DNA from: Pithys albifrons albifrons | Taxonomy: Eukaryota > Chordata > Aves > Passeriformes > Thamnophilidae | DNA: 64,000 nucleotides | Reading direction: 5' to 3' | Assembly (NCBI RefSeq): GCF_047495875.1 | Contig: NC_092465.1 | Location: 6,906,160 to 6,970,159 of the forward strand | Notes under the pieces: model-generated | Databases searched by the model: none | What the model saw: the letters and a program-made list of their open reading frames with translations, nothing else | Told to the model about the DNA's origin: nothing | Part shown: piece by piece, positions 1-12,800 of the stretch | How the letters are laid out: every line of letters begins with the position of its first letter | How positions within the stretch are numbered: position 1 is the first letter of the stretch | Translations under genes and position numbers: made by a program

Positions 1-596
1 GGAGGGCTCTGCTGCCTTGACGGACAGGCACGAGCACCAATGAGGAGCGCGCACCGGCACAGCACGGCCCGCCCCGGCGCGCCGCCGATGGCCGCGAGCG
101 GGCGGCGCGGTCCCGCCGCGGGGTCCCGGTGCCCGCCGCTCCCGCCCGGGGTGCGGGGTGTGCTGAGCGCCCTGACCCCGCCGGTGCCCCCGCCAGCCCT
201 CCCGCACCGCGGCGAGGCAGGCTGGGAGCTGCAGTCGGGGCTTGCCCCCTCCCCTTCTCGCCTTCCGGCCCCGGCTCTCCTCGGTGCTCCCAACCCCGCA
301 GCCGGCGCGGCGAGCCCCGTCCGGCCCGCCCCAGAGCCCTGCGCTCCTATCCCGCTTCCCTTCCCACTCCGCTCCCTTTTCCATCCCGGACCGACGTTGA
401 AACGGCTTTTAACGCGCTGCCGGCGGGGCGGGGAGAGGGATGGGGAGGGCAGGAAAAACACGGGAAAAGCGGTTCCCGGGCCCAGAAGCGCTTCCCGGCC
501 GTGACCCCGCGGCCGCGCGTCACTTCCCGGCGGCGGTTCGAGCGCGGAGCCCGCGGGCTGGGGCGGCTGGATGGGATCGGTGCATGTGTCTGGCCA

Positions 597-781
597 GGAG
601 TGACCGCCGGGCTCAGTCCGTGTCCCCAGCCCGAGGTGACCGCGGGGCTCGGTCCGTGTCCCCAGCCCGGAGTGACCGCGGGGCTCGGTCTGTGTGTCCA
701 GCCAGGAGTGACCGCGGGGCTCAGTCCGTGTGTCCGGCCAGGAGTGACCGCGGGGCTCGGTCCGTGTCCCCAGGCAGGGAC
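597..781 (+). repeat. 36-bp GC-rich minisatellite, about 5 copies
   Basis: The core TGACCGCGGGGCTCGGTCCG returns with a strict 36-base step: the TGAC starts are at 601, 637, 673, 709 and 745. Copies differ at a few positions (CGCCGGGCTCAG in the first, TGTGTGTCC in the third and fourth). It lies inside the CpG island and probably in transcribed 5' leader sequence. Because 36 is a multiple of three, frames stay open through it on both strands. Confidence 0.9.
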
Positions 782-809
782 AGGCCACCCCCGCCGTGCC
801 CAGCCCGTC

Positions 810-851
810 GGTGCCCGCAGACCCTCCGGTGCCCGCAGACCCTCCGGTGCC
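810..851 (+). repeat. 18-bp direct repeat, 2.3 copies
   Basis: The unit GGTGCCCGCAGACCCTCC occurs at 810 and again at 828, followed by a partial third copy. It lies between the 36-bp minisatellite and the candidate first-exon donor. Confidence 0.85.
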
Positions 852-1044
852 GGCTCGTCGCGGGCGGTGCCGCAGGAGTTGCGTAAGTAAAACAAAAATG
901 TCGCCTCCGGGCAGGTGCTGAGGTGTCTGTGCTGCTCCAGCCCGGCTCGCCGGCCTGTGCTCTGGTTGCTTTTAAATGCTGTGTTCTGTTGGCTCGGGTA
1001 GTCTTTTCAGTTCTTTATTACCCCGCTGGTGGCTCCTCGGTACA

Positions 1045-1638
1045 AGGAAGACAAGGAGCTGCTGGGAAGGGTCCAGCAGAGGCCACAAAGATGACGAGGG
1101 GTCTGGAGCATCTCGCTTGGGAGGAGCTGCTGTGGCAGCTGGGCCTCTTCAGTCTGGAGAAGACAGAGGGGATCTCATCAGTGCATATCCCAGAGGTGGA
1201 TGCCAGGAGAGCAGTGCCAGACTCCTTTCTGTGTCCTGTGCAACAGGATGAGGAGCCATGGCCTTAAACTAAAACACAGATCTTTGCCTCAACATGAGGA
1301 GGAACTTCTTGAATGTGGCAGAGCACTGGGAGGTCATGGAGTTTCCTTTCTGGAGACATCCAAACCCACCTGGAAGCATTCCTGCCTCACGTGCTCCAGC
1401 TGCCCCTGCCTTGACAGGGAGGCCAGGCTGGATGATCCCCAGAGGTCCCTTCCAACCCTGACCATTCCATGACTGGAACAGCTGACCAGGAAGGTGGTGG
1501 AGTCTCCCTCTCTGGAGACACCCAAACCCACCTGGACCCGTTCCTGTGTTACCTGCTCTGGGTACTGCCTTGGCAGAGGGTTGGCTGGATGATCTCCAGA
1601 GGTGCCTTCCAACCCTGATAATTCCGTGATTCTGTGAA
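1045..1638 (+). mobile_element. CR1 LINE 3' fragment with a duplicated 3' end
   Basis: The block reads in the sense direction of the CR1 3' end: GACAAGGAGCTGCTGG, then CTTCAGTCTGGAGAAGA, GATCTCATCAGTGCAT, AACATGAGGAGGAACTTCTT and the terminal TGATTCTGTGA. The last roughly 155 bases are present twice (about 1320-1475 and 1476-1637). Each copy carries the stretch from GGAGAC through CCAAACCCACCTGGA to CTTCCAACCCTGA. This is either an internal tandem duplication or two overlapping insertions. It lies in ZRANB3 intron 1. Confidence 0.85.
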
Positions 1639-4162
1639 ATAGTTGATTAATCAGTCAGCCGAGGACCCATGATGTTCTTCGAGCCTGGAATTCCCTGTTA
1701 AGTTCGATTGAACACACTCATGGAGCAGTTAAGGCCATCAAGAGAAAATTTATGAAGTAAAACCCTTAATGGAAAGACTTGTCTGTTTTAGACATCTGCT
1801 GCTGAGCTGCATTAGAAGGCTATACTTAGTGACCTATTAAAAAAAAGCATTGGGCTTATGTAATCAGCTTGTGTTGACAAACAGCTATTGGAAAACTTAA
1901 AACAGTCCTTAAGTTACCATCAGTCTTGCACTCAGCTTTCCAATAGAGATGTCAGATGGGGTGACATCCTCAGCAAGCTGGGTCTGTTCCTGCCTCCAGA
2001 AGGATAACAGTGTATAGTGAAATGCAGTACAGCAGTAGCAGTGACAGAAAGATTTCCAAGGTTGGGCTTTTTCCAGGTTAGATTTTATTTTCCTAGTATT
2101 TGCACTGCCCTTATCCCTCAGGAGTTACTTTTCCAGATAATTTATGATTCATTGAACACAATAGAAGTTGGAGCAGATTACTTGGAAATATTGCTGATGT
2201 TGTTTCTCTCATGTATGAACAGTCTACTTGCTGGAATTTAAAAAAATGTTTCAGCACAATTTTTATATGAAAGCTCAGTTTTCTTAAAAGTTCAAAGGAC
2301 TTTCTCAAGAGATTTCTTGGAAATTATAATTACTGTACAAATATGTTTATAAAACGTAGTGTCTCTTTTAGTTTAGTGTTGAAAAATAGTGAACCAGATT
2401 GCATCAAATAGTCTATAGGTACATTGTTGTAGAGCCCCTTCAAAAAAGCTTCAGCAGACTGGCGAGGTGAGATTCACCTTTGCAAAACACCTGGTGACTC
2501 AGAGCAAATAGGTGAATTTATCCTGGTGTTTACAAATCCTGCAATGCATAATTTTTACTGATTTTTATGTCCTGTAAACGAATCAAGGTCCATGAGCCTT
2601 CCTCATTCCTGTTTTTAAATGCTGGGATCATTTGCCACCAGCTAGTGCTGAGTACTTGAGTATTTTTTGATGAATAGCTATTCAATTTCACCCTTGATTT
2701 CCTTTAAAACACTTGAATAAATACTGTACAGTTTGGGGTTTTTAACTCATGAGACTTGTGCAGCTGAAGGAACTCTGAGTGAAAAGCTGAGTCTCCACAC
2801 CAAACCTTTTCTGAAAAGACCCAGTTCCAGAGTGTGTGATCTGGAGAAGTGGGAGGAGCCATGGAATGCATATTACTGCACATCAGGGACACAGAAACTA
2901 ATGAAATATTGTACTTAAAGAATATGTGCACTAATCTTACTCTCTCCCCTTACATCTTCTGAGTCTGCAATGGGTAGAACAACAACAGATACAAACTGGT
3001 CTTCTCCTACACTGACTAAATTTCTTTTAAAAAAGGCTATTTTTTTCCCTTGACATTACCACAGTGCTGTCCATCATTAATCTGTCTCAAAACAAAACAT
3101 AAATGAGCACCACTGCCAAAGTCACTGTGTGTGTTTTTATAATAGTCATTGTTCACCACATGGAGTGCTTTAATTATTCACCTAGTCTATAATTGTTCAC
3201 TGTCCATTTATTTAATTATTCACTGTCCCTTTATGTAATTATTCACCTAGAGAAAAAGCTAAAGAAAACCAGATATGTATCTGGTAGTTGGTGCTTTCTG
3301 TGTTGCTGCTTTCCAAGCTGGAACTGCAAAGTCAGTCTGAACCTTGTTAATGACTGATGTAGGAACACTTTCGTGATTGTTTGCTGTGTGCTGATGACTA
3401 ATCTGTGCCTCCTCTAATTCAGATCTCTGCTTCTGAACCTGCATTGTCCCTACTCAGTGTTTCAGTGAAAGAATCTTGTCGTGATCTGGTTCAACAGAAA
3501 GTTAATTATGTTACCGTTTCATTCTCACGTTGTCACTCACAGCAGACTATAGAGCAAGCTGATCAGAAGTATATCATTATCTCTGCTTTTATAGAATAGA
3601 AAATTATCACAGAAAATGAGTCACCAATTTCCTTTGGAGGTGAATCACAGAACTGAGTGTTGAACAGGTTTGTTGGGTCCACCAGTCCTGCAGTATTTGT
3701 GTTCAAGCTTTGGCTCTACAGAAATGTTTAGTGTTTGTTTTTTCACCACCATTCTTGAAGTACCTTAATCAACTTTTAAAGGAATTAAATACTCTGTGGA
3801 AAATATTGTGATGGAAGTGTGGAAGTGGTTATGACTGCTTTCCCAACAGTTAGAGCTGAAACATTTCTGTTTGTTCAACTGAGAGCTGAATTGGGTGTTT
3901 ACTGGAGTGCTTTTCTGTGAGATGCATCTCTTGGGCAAGCAAAGGCTTTCCATCCTCTGTGAAACTGAGTTCTGTGGTGGACATGCATGGAAGGGCCCTG
4001 GTGCTGATCACAGGATTTGTGTCTGCTGTTGAATGTTCCAGAGGCCCAGGAGTATTGTTTTTTTAAAGATCTGTGAAAGGGGTGGGAGGAATTACCACGG
4101 TCAGTAGTGCAGTTCCACTCAAGTGGCACAGAATGCCTGGTTTACAGAAGAAATCTAGATAT
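1639..4162. other. ZRANB3 intron 1, unannotated part
   Basis: This is A+T-rich intron sequence with no supported exon or RNA gene. The only structure I see is a loose short repeat at about 3171-3250, where ATTATTCACCTAG and relatives such as ATTATTCACTGTCC recur. Confidence 0.6.
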
Positions 4163-4737
4163 CATAGAATCGATTGGGTTGGAAAAGACCTCTGAGATCA
4201 TCAAGTCCAACCCTTGGGCCAGCTCCAGTCCCTTTACCAGATCATGGCACTCAGTGCCACGGCCAAGCTCAGTTTAAAAACCTCCAGGGATGGGGAATCC
4301 ACCCCCTCTCTGGGCAGGCCATTCCAATGCCTGAGCACTCTCTCTGCAAAGAATTTTTTTCTGATCTCCAACTTCAGTTTCCCCTGGCAGAGCTTGAGCC
4401 CGTGCCCCCTTGTCCTATTGCTGAGTGCCTGGGAGAAGAGACCAACTTCCACCTGGCTGGAACTTCCCTTCAGGGAGTTCTAGACAGTGCTGAGGTCACC
4501 TCTGAGCCTCCTCTTCTCCAGCCTAAACACCCCCAGCTCCCTCAGCCTCTCCCCACAGCACTTGTGCTCCAGTCCCTTCTCCAGCCCTGTTGCTCTTCTC
4601 TGGCCCCGCTCCAGCCCCTCAATCTCTTTCCTGACCTGAGGGGCCCAGAACTGAACACAACACTCAAGGTGTGGCCTCCCCAACACAGAGTACAGGGGAA
4701 GGGTCACTGCCCTGGGCCTGCTGGCCACGCTATTTTT
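4163..4737 (-). mobile_element. CR1 LINE 3' fragment, reverse orientation
   Basis: Read on the plus strand it begins with the reverse complement of the CR1 tail (ATCATAGAATCGATTGGG, then GGAAAAGACCTCTGAGATCA) and runs back through CTCTCTGGGCAGGCCATTCC and CTCCTCTTCTCCAGCCTAAA to GGTCACTGCCCTGGGCCTGC, so the element lies on the minus strand. It is one of the longest CR1 copies here, about 575 bases. A 194-codon plus-strand frame over it is incidental. Confidence 0.9.
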
Positions 4738-6672
4738 GATATTTTTTTCTATAAGTAGTTATTTCCCTGACATTCAAAAGGTGTCCCCCTCTGTCTTTGG
4801 ACAGGGTATGTTCCAGAAGTCTTTAGCCAGTGCTCTGTATCAGGACTATGTTTAGCAGCACTGGGCTCGTCTCTAAGTAGTTCAGCGTCTTGAGTGCATA
4901 ACCTGGTAGGAATTTAGGGAGAAAAGGTCCTGGTTTTCTGCTGGTAGTACCAGACTGGAGAACTGGCTTTCTATGCCTCGATCCTCCTGTTGGAAGCACA
5001 TCATCCTCTCTCCAGCTGTGGAGCTCTCCCTGCTCTGTCACCTGCAGTTGTGCAGTGAGGGACAGCAGGTGCTCAGCCCTCTGAGGGCAGTGCTGGGACC
5101 ACTTTGTACAGGAGTCCTGAGTGTGTACACACACATCTCTATGATTCCAGGCAGGATTGTTGCTTCCATACATGTGCAATAGCAGTTTTAGGGCTTTATA
5201 TGTGGGACAAAGGATACCTCTTCAAGAGTGTTCTTCTTAAAATAGGTTCTTTAGCAGCTAAGTGATTTAATACAAAATAGAACAAAATCCATAGCAATGG
5301 GAAACACATCCTTTTTGTCTCAACTTTGAGTGTTGATCAGTATTTTAAATTTAGTTTCACTATTTTTCCCTCCTGGCCCAGCAGAATGATGCATCCAAAC
5401 AGCTGTGTTCACACACCCCTTCATTGTAGGAGGGGTAATAGACACCCAGGAAGGAATGCATGGAAGTTCTCCAGTTCAGTTCTTTCACAATGAGAGTGCC
5501 TTGGAACTTGCCTGCAGGCTCATCCACAGCATTTTCTTCACATTCCCTGAATGTCTGTGAGGCATATCTTGATAGACGTGCCTGTAATTCATCCTATATC
5601 CAAAAAAAAGCACTTATTCATTTTCTGTCTGCCTGAATGTCATTAGTCTGACTGGCAATGCCACTGACAGATCCTCCAAAATCCTCATTTTTCTGTGTTT
5701 CTGCAACAGTTAGTGGATTTCCAGAACATTCAGGTCCTGTCCTTTTCCCTTTTCTCATTGTTATCCGCAGTACTGGGAGCTCCTCTTTCTTTTTTTCCTC
5801 CAAATGGGGCAAATTCCTTATAAGTTACAAGCTGTGCTCTATTCTTCTCCTTTTTCTTTGTATCTCCCTGATTTTAAGATAATTTTAACTATCAAACAAG
5901 ACAGGACCTGGCTGACTGGGATACCTGGGAGCTGAATCCCACTCTGGAATCTCTGCCCCACACTCTGGCTGGGGGCTCCCTGTGCCACGACCACCTGGAC
6001 AAGTTCTGTGCAGAGGGGACTCTGGGACAGGGACCTTCCACTGCTCTTGGGAAATGTCTGACCCTGTCCCTGGACAAAAATGAGTGAAGAATCCACATTT
6101 TTAATCTTAAGCACACTATGAGAATGTTTATTGATTGTGCTTTAAGGTTGTTTCTTTTTTCTTTCTTCTTTTTTCCTTGCTCCAAAGTGGGCATATTTCC
6201 CCCTTTTTTCTGATTTCATTATTAGGATTAAACATTTTAGAAGGCTATTAATTCCAACATCAGAAGGTTAAGTAGGCAGAGTTTATTTCCTAGAACTCTT
6301 CTGAAAAGTGTTTACTAGTGGAGTTCCATTTCAATGCTCATGAGCAAGTGCTATTTGCATGGCCAATAACTTTCATTCTTGAATAGGAGACTTCCTTACA
6401 TAATTATTTCATAGTATAAGGGAAGTGATACTTGCTGACCTCTTCATCTCAGAACATTTTATTGATACTTAGATGGTGGGCTCTTCCTCCAGCACGTGCA
6501 TTATTTTATGCTTTCCAGAGGGAACTCTCAAGACTCAAGGAAAGTTGTGTAGCTACTGAATATTTTGAGGTGAAAGGATTAGTATTGTTTCATGAATCTT
6601 TATTTTTTTTAATGTATTGCAGACATGTGTGGCAAGTAAAACATTTTTTTTGTTTTCTTTGGTTTTCCTCAG
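4738..6672. other. ZRANB3 intron 1, 3' part
   Basis: No exon, RNA gene or clear repeat is recognised. A T-rich polypyrimidine stretch and the acceptor TTTTCCTCAG close the intron at 6672. Confidence 0.6.
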
Positions 6673-6825
6673 GTCCAGCATGGCTGGTGCACTCCAGGAA
6701 ACACCTGAGGCTCCTCATGCAGAAAATGTTGATGCTGAGCTGTCCTTTCTACCTGAGAGACTGAGAAAGAAGCTGCTTCCTTTTCAGGAAAAGGGCATCA
6801 TATTTGCCCTTCAGAGAAGTGGCAG
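6673..6825 (+). CDS. ZRANB3: ZRANB3 coding exon 1 (start codon)
   Basis: The exon follows acceptor TTTTCCTCAG, has 7 leader bases, and opens at ATG 6680 in a strong context (AGCATGG). It encodes residues 1-48 plus two bases of codon 49, ending at donor [22 protein letters not shown] is the conserved lead-in to the helicase core. An upstream in-frame ATG at 6617 lies in intron sequence and is not used in this model. Confidence 0.93.
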
Positions 6826-9800
6826 GTAAGATCCTTACTGTATCACATGCTCAAAATAGTTATTTTAGGTAAACATAAATTAATTTTTACAAAGGTTATT
6901 CAGTAGCAGCAGCTCTTACCTAAGTTGTCTTACAGAAATATTTCATAAACTCTAAGATAACATGTTTTAAAATGAGAAGTTGTGGGGTTTTTTTTTCCAC
7001 AGAGGATGAAGAAATGTCTAATAATGCATTCTGCAAAAGAGAATTGTAGTATCAAAGTTCTCCTGAAAAAGGAGGCTGATATCAGCAGGACCATAATTTT
7101 TGTTATGTTAATGGAGAATTCTTAAAATAAGTTAATTCACATTTGGTTCTTCAGTTCTTAATGACATGGCAGAGCTGTTAAGGGAATGACTAACAGGTCC
7201 TGATGCATCTGTGTGCTAATTCTATTTTAAACTGGGTACAATTCTGGTGTGAGAGGAGGGTGTGGTGGAGCTCGCTGAGCTGCAGCAGCAGAGCAGAGAA
7301 ACCCTGCCGAGTGCTCGGTTAGCAAAGCAGCAGCTGATGGGGAGGCATTCCACAGCTGAGTACCTGATAAATCACAAAAAGTGGTTTGTGCAGCAGAGGC
7401 TGGAAATATTCTGCTGAGTAAGAGCCTGGTACTGAGGTACAGGGCAAAGAGGAGGGAGGGAAATGCTATTTCCACGTTTATAAATTTTAGACAATGCAGG
7501 CAATTATAACCTAAAGCCATGGAAGGCCTGTATGCTGTTCTCTTGGAAAGTAATGGTGTTTGAGAGGTCTGGCACAAATGCAATTGCAATGGAATTGGTT
7601 GTAGAGAGGGATCAGGTTAATTTCTGATCATTTCTTTGTCTCACTTGGAGCAAGAGGCTCGGGGCCTAAGAGGGTTGCTTGCCAACGTTTGTGATTATTT
7701 GCAGGAGGAAAGAAATGTGCATCTTTTCCTCTAAGGGTGAAGAATTGCAAAGGAAATACTTATCCCCAGTTCTTGCAACTATATGGAACTTCTAATCAAT
7801 TAGAATTTCCTCTGAGTTTTTTTTCCTTTGATTCTACTCCTTTGGCCAAAAACCTCTGGCAATTCCAGCACTGCTGTCTCAGGGAATTAACAAGACATCC
7901 CTTTGGTGCTGCCAGTCTGGGTGGCAGAGCAGAAAGAGGAGCCCAGTTCATGTGTCAGCCTGAGGTGTGACAAGCTTTGTGTGCTGCTTTGGCATTAAAT
8001 TCTCTGTGCCCACGGGCCACGCTGGGCCCTTCCTTGCTGCACAGGGTGACTGGGAGTGGGTGCACATCATTTTAATGGCCAGTTAAGGCTTTGATAGAAT
8101 ACACAGCAAAGTCAGTGTTAAGAGTTGAATTTAACATATGGAAAGCCCTTGACTCCCATATCTTAATTGATCTGATTCTAATAAGGGGAATTGAAGTTTG
8201 TGGAATATGCAGTTGAGGTGCATCTGCATGTACAATTAGTGAAATAACAGAAGCCATTAACATTAAGGAAACTATACACATTTAATTAGTGTAGGCTAGT
8301 GGATGTATTTGAAAGTGGCATTGTCTTTTGCAGCCTATTATATAATATAGAGGTTCCTCAGGAAGCAGCTTAACTCTAGGACTAGATAAATTTTAATCAG
8401 GTATTTCTTTATTCTCTTTGTTCAAGAAGTAACAATTGCCTGCAGTGAGTAATCTGGGAGAGTCTGGAATTAGACTGATGACTCTCTGTCAAGGAGGGAA
8501 TGATCTTATTTTTGTTAGGGTTATGGGGTTTATGGTTTTGTTTTCTTGAAGCCCTTCACTAGCAGGGGGTTTGCCCAACATGGCACTGCTGGGGTTGGTG
8601 TGGCATCAAATGGAAATGTGTTCCTGAGATGGCAGGAAACCTCTCCCCTGGGCTTGCCAAACTCTGTGTGTGAGCTGGCTCAGACTGAGGGGTTCTGTGC
8701 CCTCAGCCAGCTCTGTCTGAAGGAAAATGTCCTGTGCCCTCAGCCAGCTCTGTCTGAAGGAAAATGTCTGCAGGCAAACTTTCCTGAGGAGCACTTTGCA
8801 AATCTGTCCCTTGCTCATGCAGATCCATTTCTCTTCCTGTCCTAAAACAGACAAGAACCTCTGGTGCTTGTAGCTGAATTTTCTTGTTAGTTTGTCAGCC
8901 CGTGGCTCACCCAGATCTTCCCCTTTTGTGTACTCCATAATGATTTAAACCTCCTTTCAGTATCCCCAGGGTGTGTTTTAGCAGGGTCTGATGCTTTTCT
9001 GTAGGAGTGTCTTTTCCAGTTTTAACAATACATAAACACAAGTCTTGAAGGAAGAAGCAGGATGTGCATCCCAGCTCATCTTTCTTCCCTCCCGGGGCTC
9101 TGCACTCCCTGCAGTCATCACTTAATCCAGGCTTTGCTGTGCTGGGAGGAAACTGGTGAAGAGCAAGTGCTCTGCTGTTGGCTGAAGAGATTCAACTAAT
9201 CTTAGATTAGATTAGACAAGCACCCAGCATGGAAAAGGGACTTATTATTGGAACAAACTTTTATTTCTTGCATGGACGGGGCTGGAAGCAAACTATTATT
9301 TCCCTTGTTGGTTCCGACAGCATAAAAGAAATACAGTGTTGTGGTTTGTGCTGTTGATTCATTAGCAGGTGAATCAAAGGCTTTTTCAGTAGATGCTCCG
9401 AAGGCATCATCAGGAGTAACAGAGATACTTTTCTAGGAAATGGTAACTCTAGACCTAACAAGACACATATGCTAAGATACCTTTTACCTCACAGACATGC
9501 CATAAAGGGAAATAACTGCAGGGCTACTCCTTCCTAGAGTTTATTCTTCAGAAATGCACTTGGGAATGCACCTAGGGATAGCCTGCAATATTTAGTCTTT
9601 CTTTAACCTCAGACATTACTGTGCAGAAAAGATGGGTGCACACAAATTATGTCTTTGAAGAGTATTTTATTTAGGTGATTTTCATTCAGTAAAGGTGTAA
9701 ATTACTTTTAAACTGAGCAACAGTGTGTATTTATTTATTTGTAAGTGCTTTAAACTGTCTCTTAAGTAAAAAACCAGCAAACCTGTCCCTTTTAGGAACA

Positions 9801-12800
9801 TAAACTCTTAGGAATGGGCTTAGGAAATATTGAGGAGTCACCAGGTGTTAGTGAAGAGGAAGGGGTGGTGTCAAGACATGAAAAAGTGGTAGAAGCTTGG
9901 GCAGAATGTCCAAAATGCAGAGATATATGGGCAAATGACTTGATGGTGCTGATAAGGATTGTATTGAGCCCACATCTCTCTGAATATTATTGAGTTTTCC
10001 TGCTGCTGTTCACTGATGTGGCACTTGGAAACTCAGTCTCTTTTTACCATGTGTTCCTGGTTGATCTCCGCTCTTTATAGAAGTGTGGGAAGTCTGTGCT
10101 GTAGTAGTTTGGTCACCTGAGTGCACTGTGAAAGTGCTGCTGTTTGAGAGTGCCCTTCTGGTCCTGGGCACCTCTAAAGGCTTTATCAGGTGGTGTAACA
10201 AACATCATTATTCAGCTCTGCTTGCCTTGTGGGTGGCATCTTGTGGGTGCCTTCAGACACACAGGTATCTTCCACCCCAGTCCTGCTGGCAGAACAGTTT
10301 GTTTAAGCTGTGGATGCAGAAGAAGATTTGGAGATATTTCACCCATGAAAAGAGCTTTTCACCTGTAATTGTGTGCTCAAACTGTTTTACTGGAGTAATC
10401 TTGTTTCCTCTGTTAGTTTTAGAGCTAATACATTAATTTATTATTCTGGAGCATGTGATTTTAGTGTCCCATACGTGCTGGTTTAATGTTGTTCATTGAC
10501 TACAGGCACAGCACAAAAGGTGAATGGCCCTGGGTGGCAATATCAGGATGTGCAGAGTATTTAATGGATATCAGGGCAATATCAGGATGTGCAGGCACCA
10601 AAAAACAGGTTTGAATCAAGATTTCCTCAAAGCTTATGAGCAGAGAAAGGTTCCCACTGGAAAGGTGGAGCACCCACAGCCTGCTGAGGCTTTAGTGGTT
10701 GGACCATAGGAATATTTGCTCTTGGGCAGGAAGCAAATAGAAATGTTCAAAATTCCCAGGCACAGCCCTTTGTAGGGCCAGGAATTTCTGGTATAAGTAC
10801 CATTTAAATTCTAGGGCAAATTTCTACACAGATTTCTTCAACTTTCTGGGGTAGTGTGAAAGGTGTCCCTTCCATCTGGGTTGGGTGTCCAAGGGAATTA
10901 CAGTTCTAGACTTTGGAAGTTGATAAGGTAAGAGAAAACATGTTCAGTTCATTTGTTTCCATGCACATTTCAGTTTGTGCTGGAGCAGTGGGGCCTTTTG
11001 TCTTACATTTTCATTTAACTGTTTTTCACTTTTATTTTTGTCATCATTACTGAGTTTGCCTCTGATTTCTACGTTGTGCATTAACCTTCCTCTCTCCTTC
11101 TGCACATGCCATTGTTGCTTTCTGTCTCGTGTTGCCCTTTGAAGTTACCAGGGCTTTGGTTTTCCTTTGCTTTTATCTTTACCATTTTCAATCCATGATT
11201 ACTGATTGATTTGCTTTTTCAGGGTATTTCTTTTCTTCAGTTTCTTATCTTTGATAGTAGGTACGAATGAGAAAACAGATTTGTCTTCATTTCCATTTGA
11301 AGCCCCAAGCTTGGTGGCCTCTCTGTGCCTGTCCCTGTCTGATTTTTCTGTCCTTTGTTTGAAAGGTCACAGGTTGCTGCAAGTCGATGTTGTGATTAAA
11401 TGCAAGAGCAACTGCTCCTTACCATTCTCTAAATTATTTTTTTTCTCAGAATCAGCTACATGGCTTAAAGGAGCACTTAAAAATATTTTACAGGCTTCTG
11501 TTGAATTTCCCCCCACTATTACTTGTATTTCTCTGCTGGGAGATAAGTCATGGTTTTGTTCAGGTGAATTTTACTTCGCTATTTTCATCTCTTTTATAAG
11601 ACCTCACAACACTGCTTTGTATTAGTTTACTTGAATGTCTTAGTTTAATTTAAACAAGAAGCACACAACTTCATTTGTACATTAATCAACCATTAACTTC
11701 TAAACAAAGAGAAAAGTAACAGAAATGGTTGACATAAAGAGTTAGTATTTAATAGAGCTATTGTTGTTTGGTAATTATCAGAATTTATGCCAGTATTTAT
11801 ACTGGTAATTGTCAGTATTTATGGAGAACATTCATAAGAAGAATTTTTCTTCAGATTTTGCTCATATTGGGCCATTTTGTGCTTAATTTGCTAAAAGACT
11901 TAGTGACCCTTCTGGGTGTTTCCCTGCAAGCACAAAACAGTGACTATTTATCATTCTTATGTGCTGCAGGTAAGGTGTAAGTACCAAACAGAATATCCTT
12001 TAATGACTCCACAGCTTTTAGTATCATTGTTGTGAGTCTGGAGATAATTTGAATTCCTGTTATTAAACTCCTGACCAGTTTGATCTTAAGAAGAAGAGTT
12101 CAGAGTTCAACCTGAAGAAGATAAATTCACAGACAAGATGAAGGTAATCACACTGTCTTTTGGAAAATCTACTTATTCTCTGGTTTTCTCACACTGGCTT
12201 CAATAGAAGCCAAGTTAATTAAATCTGCATGTTAGAAAATGAAATTCCTTTCACTTCTTGTTTTTTTTTTCAGTCAAGAATATTTCTTTGAGTGTTTTAT
12301 TTTAATTTGTACTTGGTGTCTTGCAGCATCAAATGCCACCAACAAGCGTCTCTATTATTTGTAGATCTTCTGGTCAGAGAGAGTTGTGAATAAATAAAAG
12401 AACTGTACCTTTTTTGGTGTGATTTGTCTCTAGTTCTAGTGGTTTGTGGTTTGATAGTCTGAGAGATTTGAAACAGGGCACAGGTCTCTTGCTAGAGTAA
12501 GAAAGGAAATTTTTAGTCCAATATATTCAGCAACTCAGATACAACATTATTATGACTTTGTCATAAATGTGAGTCCTTAAGCCCTGCATAGTATCAGGTG
12601 AGCACTTGTTTCCAGTCTGAGAGAACAAGGCACAGAATCAACCTCTGGGGAAAAAGAATGGGATGACTATTTAGTGAACATGTAGAGGATCAAACAGTGG
12701 ATACATTCCAGCTCTGAGTGTACTGTGTTTTTAAAGAAATGTTTCCTTTTTCTTTAAAAAAGATGTTAGTCTGTGATGTTTCAGAGAACATCTCACATCT

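Larger units (their letters stand above)
590..882 (+). other. ZRANB3: candidate non-coding first exon of ZRANB3 (3' end at 882)
   Basis: A consensus donor GTAAGT follows base 882 (preceded by GAGTTGC), at the downstream edge of the CpG island and 5.8 kb before the acceptor of the first coding exon at 6673. This fits a short untranslated first exon. The transcription start cannot be seen, so the left limit given is arbitrary. Other donors inside the island are possible. Confidence 0.4.
1..900. promoter_or_regulatory. CpG island, probable ZRANB3 promoter, perhaps bidirectional
   Basis: The stretch is very G+C rich with densely spaced CpG dinucleotides, unlike the CpG-poor sequence that follows from about 900 on. 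It lies upstream of the first coding exon of ZRANB3 and contains a perfect splice donor at its downstream edge (883). In human, ZRANB3 and R3HDM1 start head to head within a few hundred bases, so this island may also drive a leftward R3HDM1 outside the window; that part is inference. No TATA box is obvious. The long open frames over it are by-products of GC richness and of an in-frame repeat, not genes. Confidence 0.75.

Noticed and set aside
40..895. Long overlapping ORFs on both strands in the GC-rich start of the window (up to 253 codons)
   Set aside because: They lie over a CpG island and a 36-bp repeat whose length is a multiple of three. The predicted peptides are Pro/Arg/Ala repeats with no known fold.
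4174..4758. 194-codon plus-strand ORF
   Set aside because: It reads antisense through a reverse-oriented CR1 fragment. Similar peptides recur at every CR1 copy in the window.
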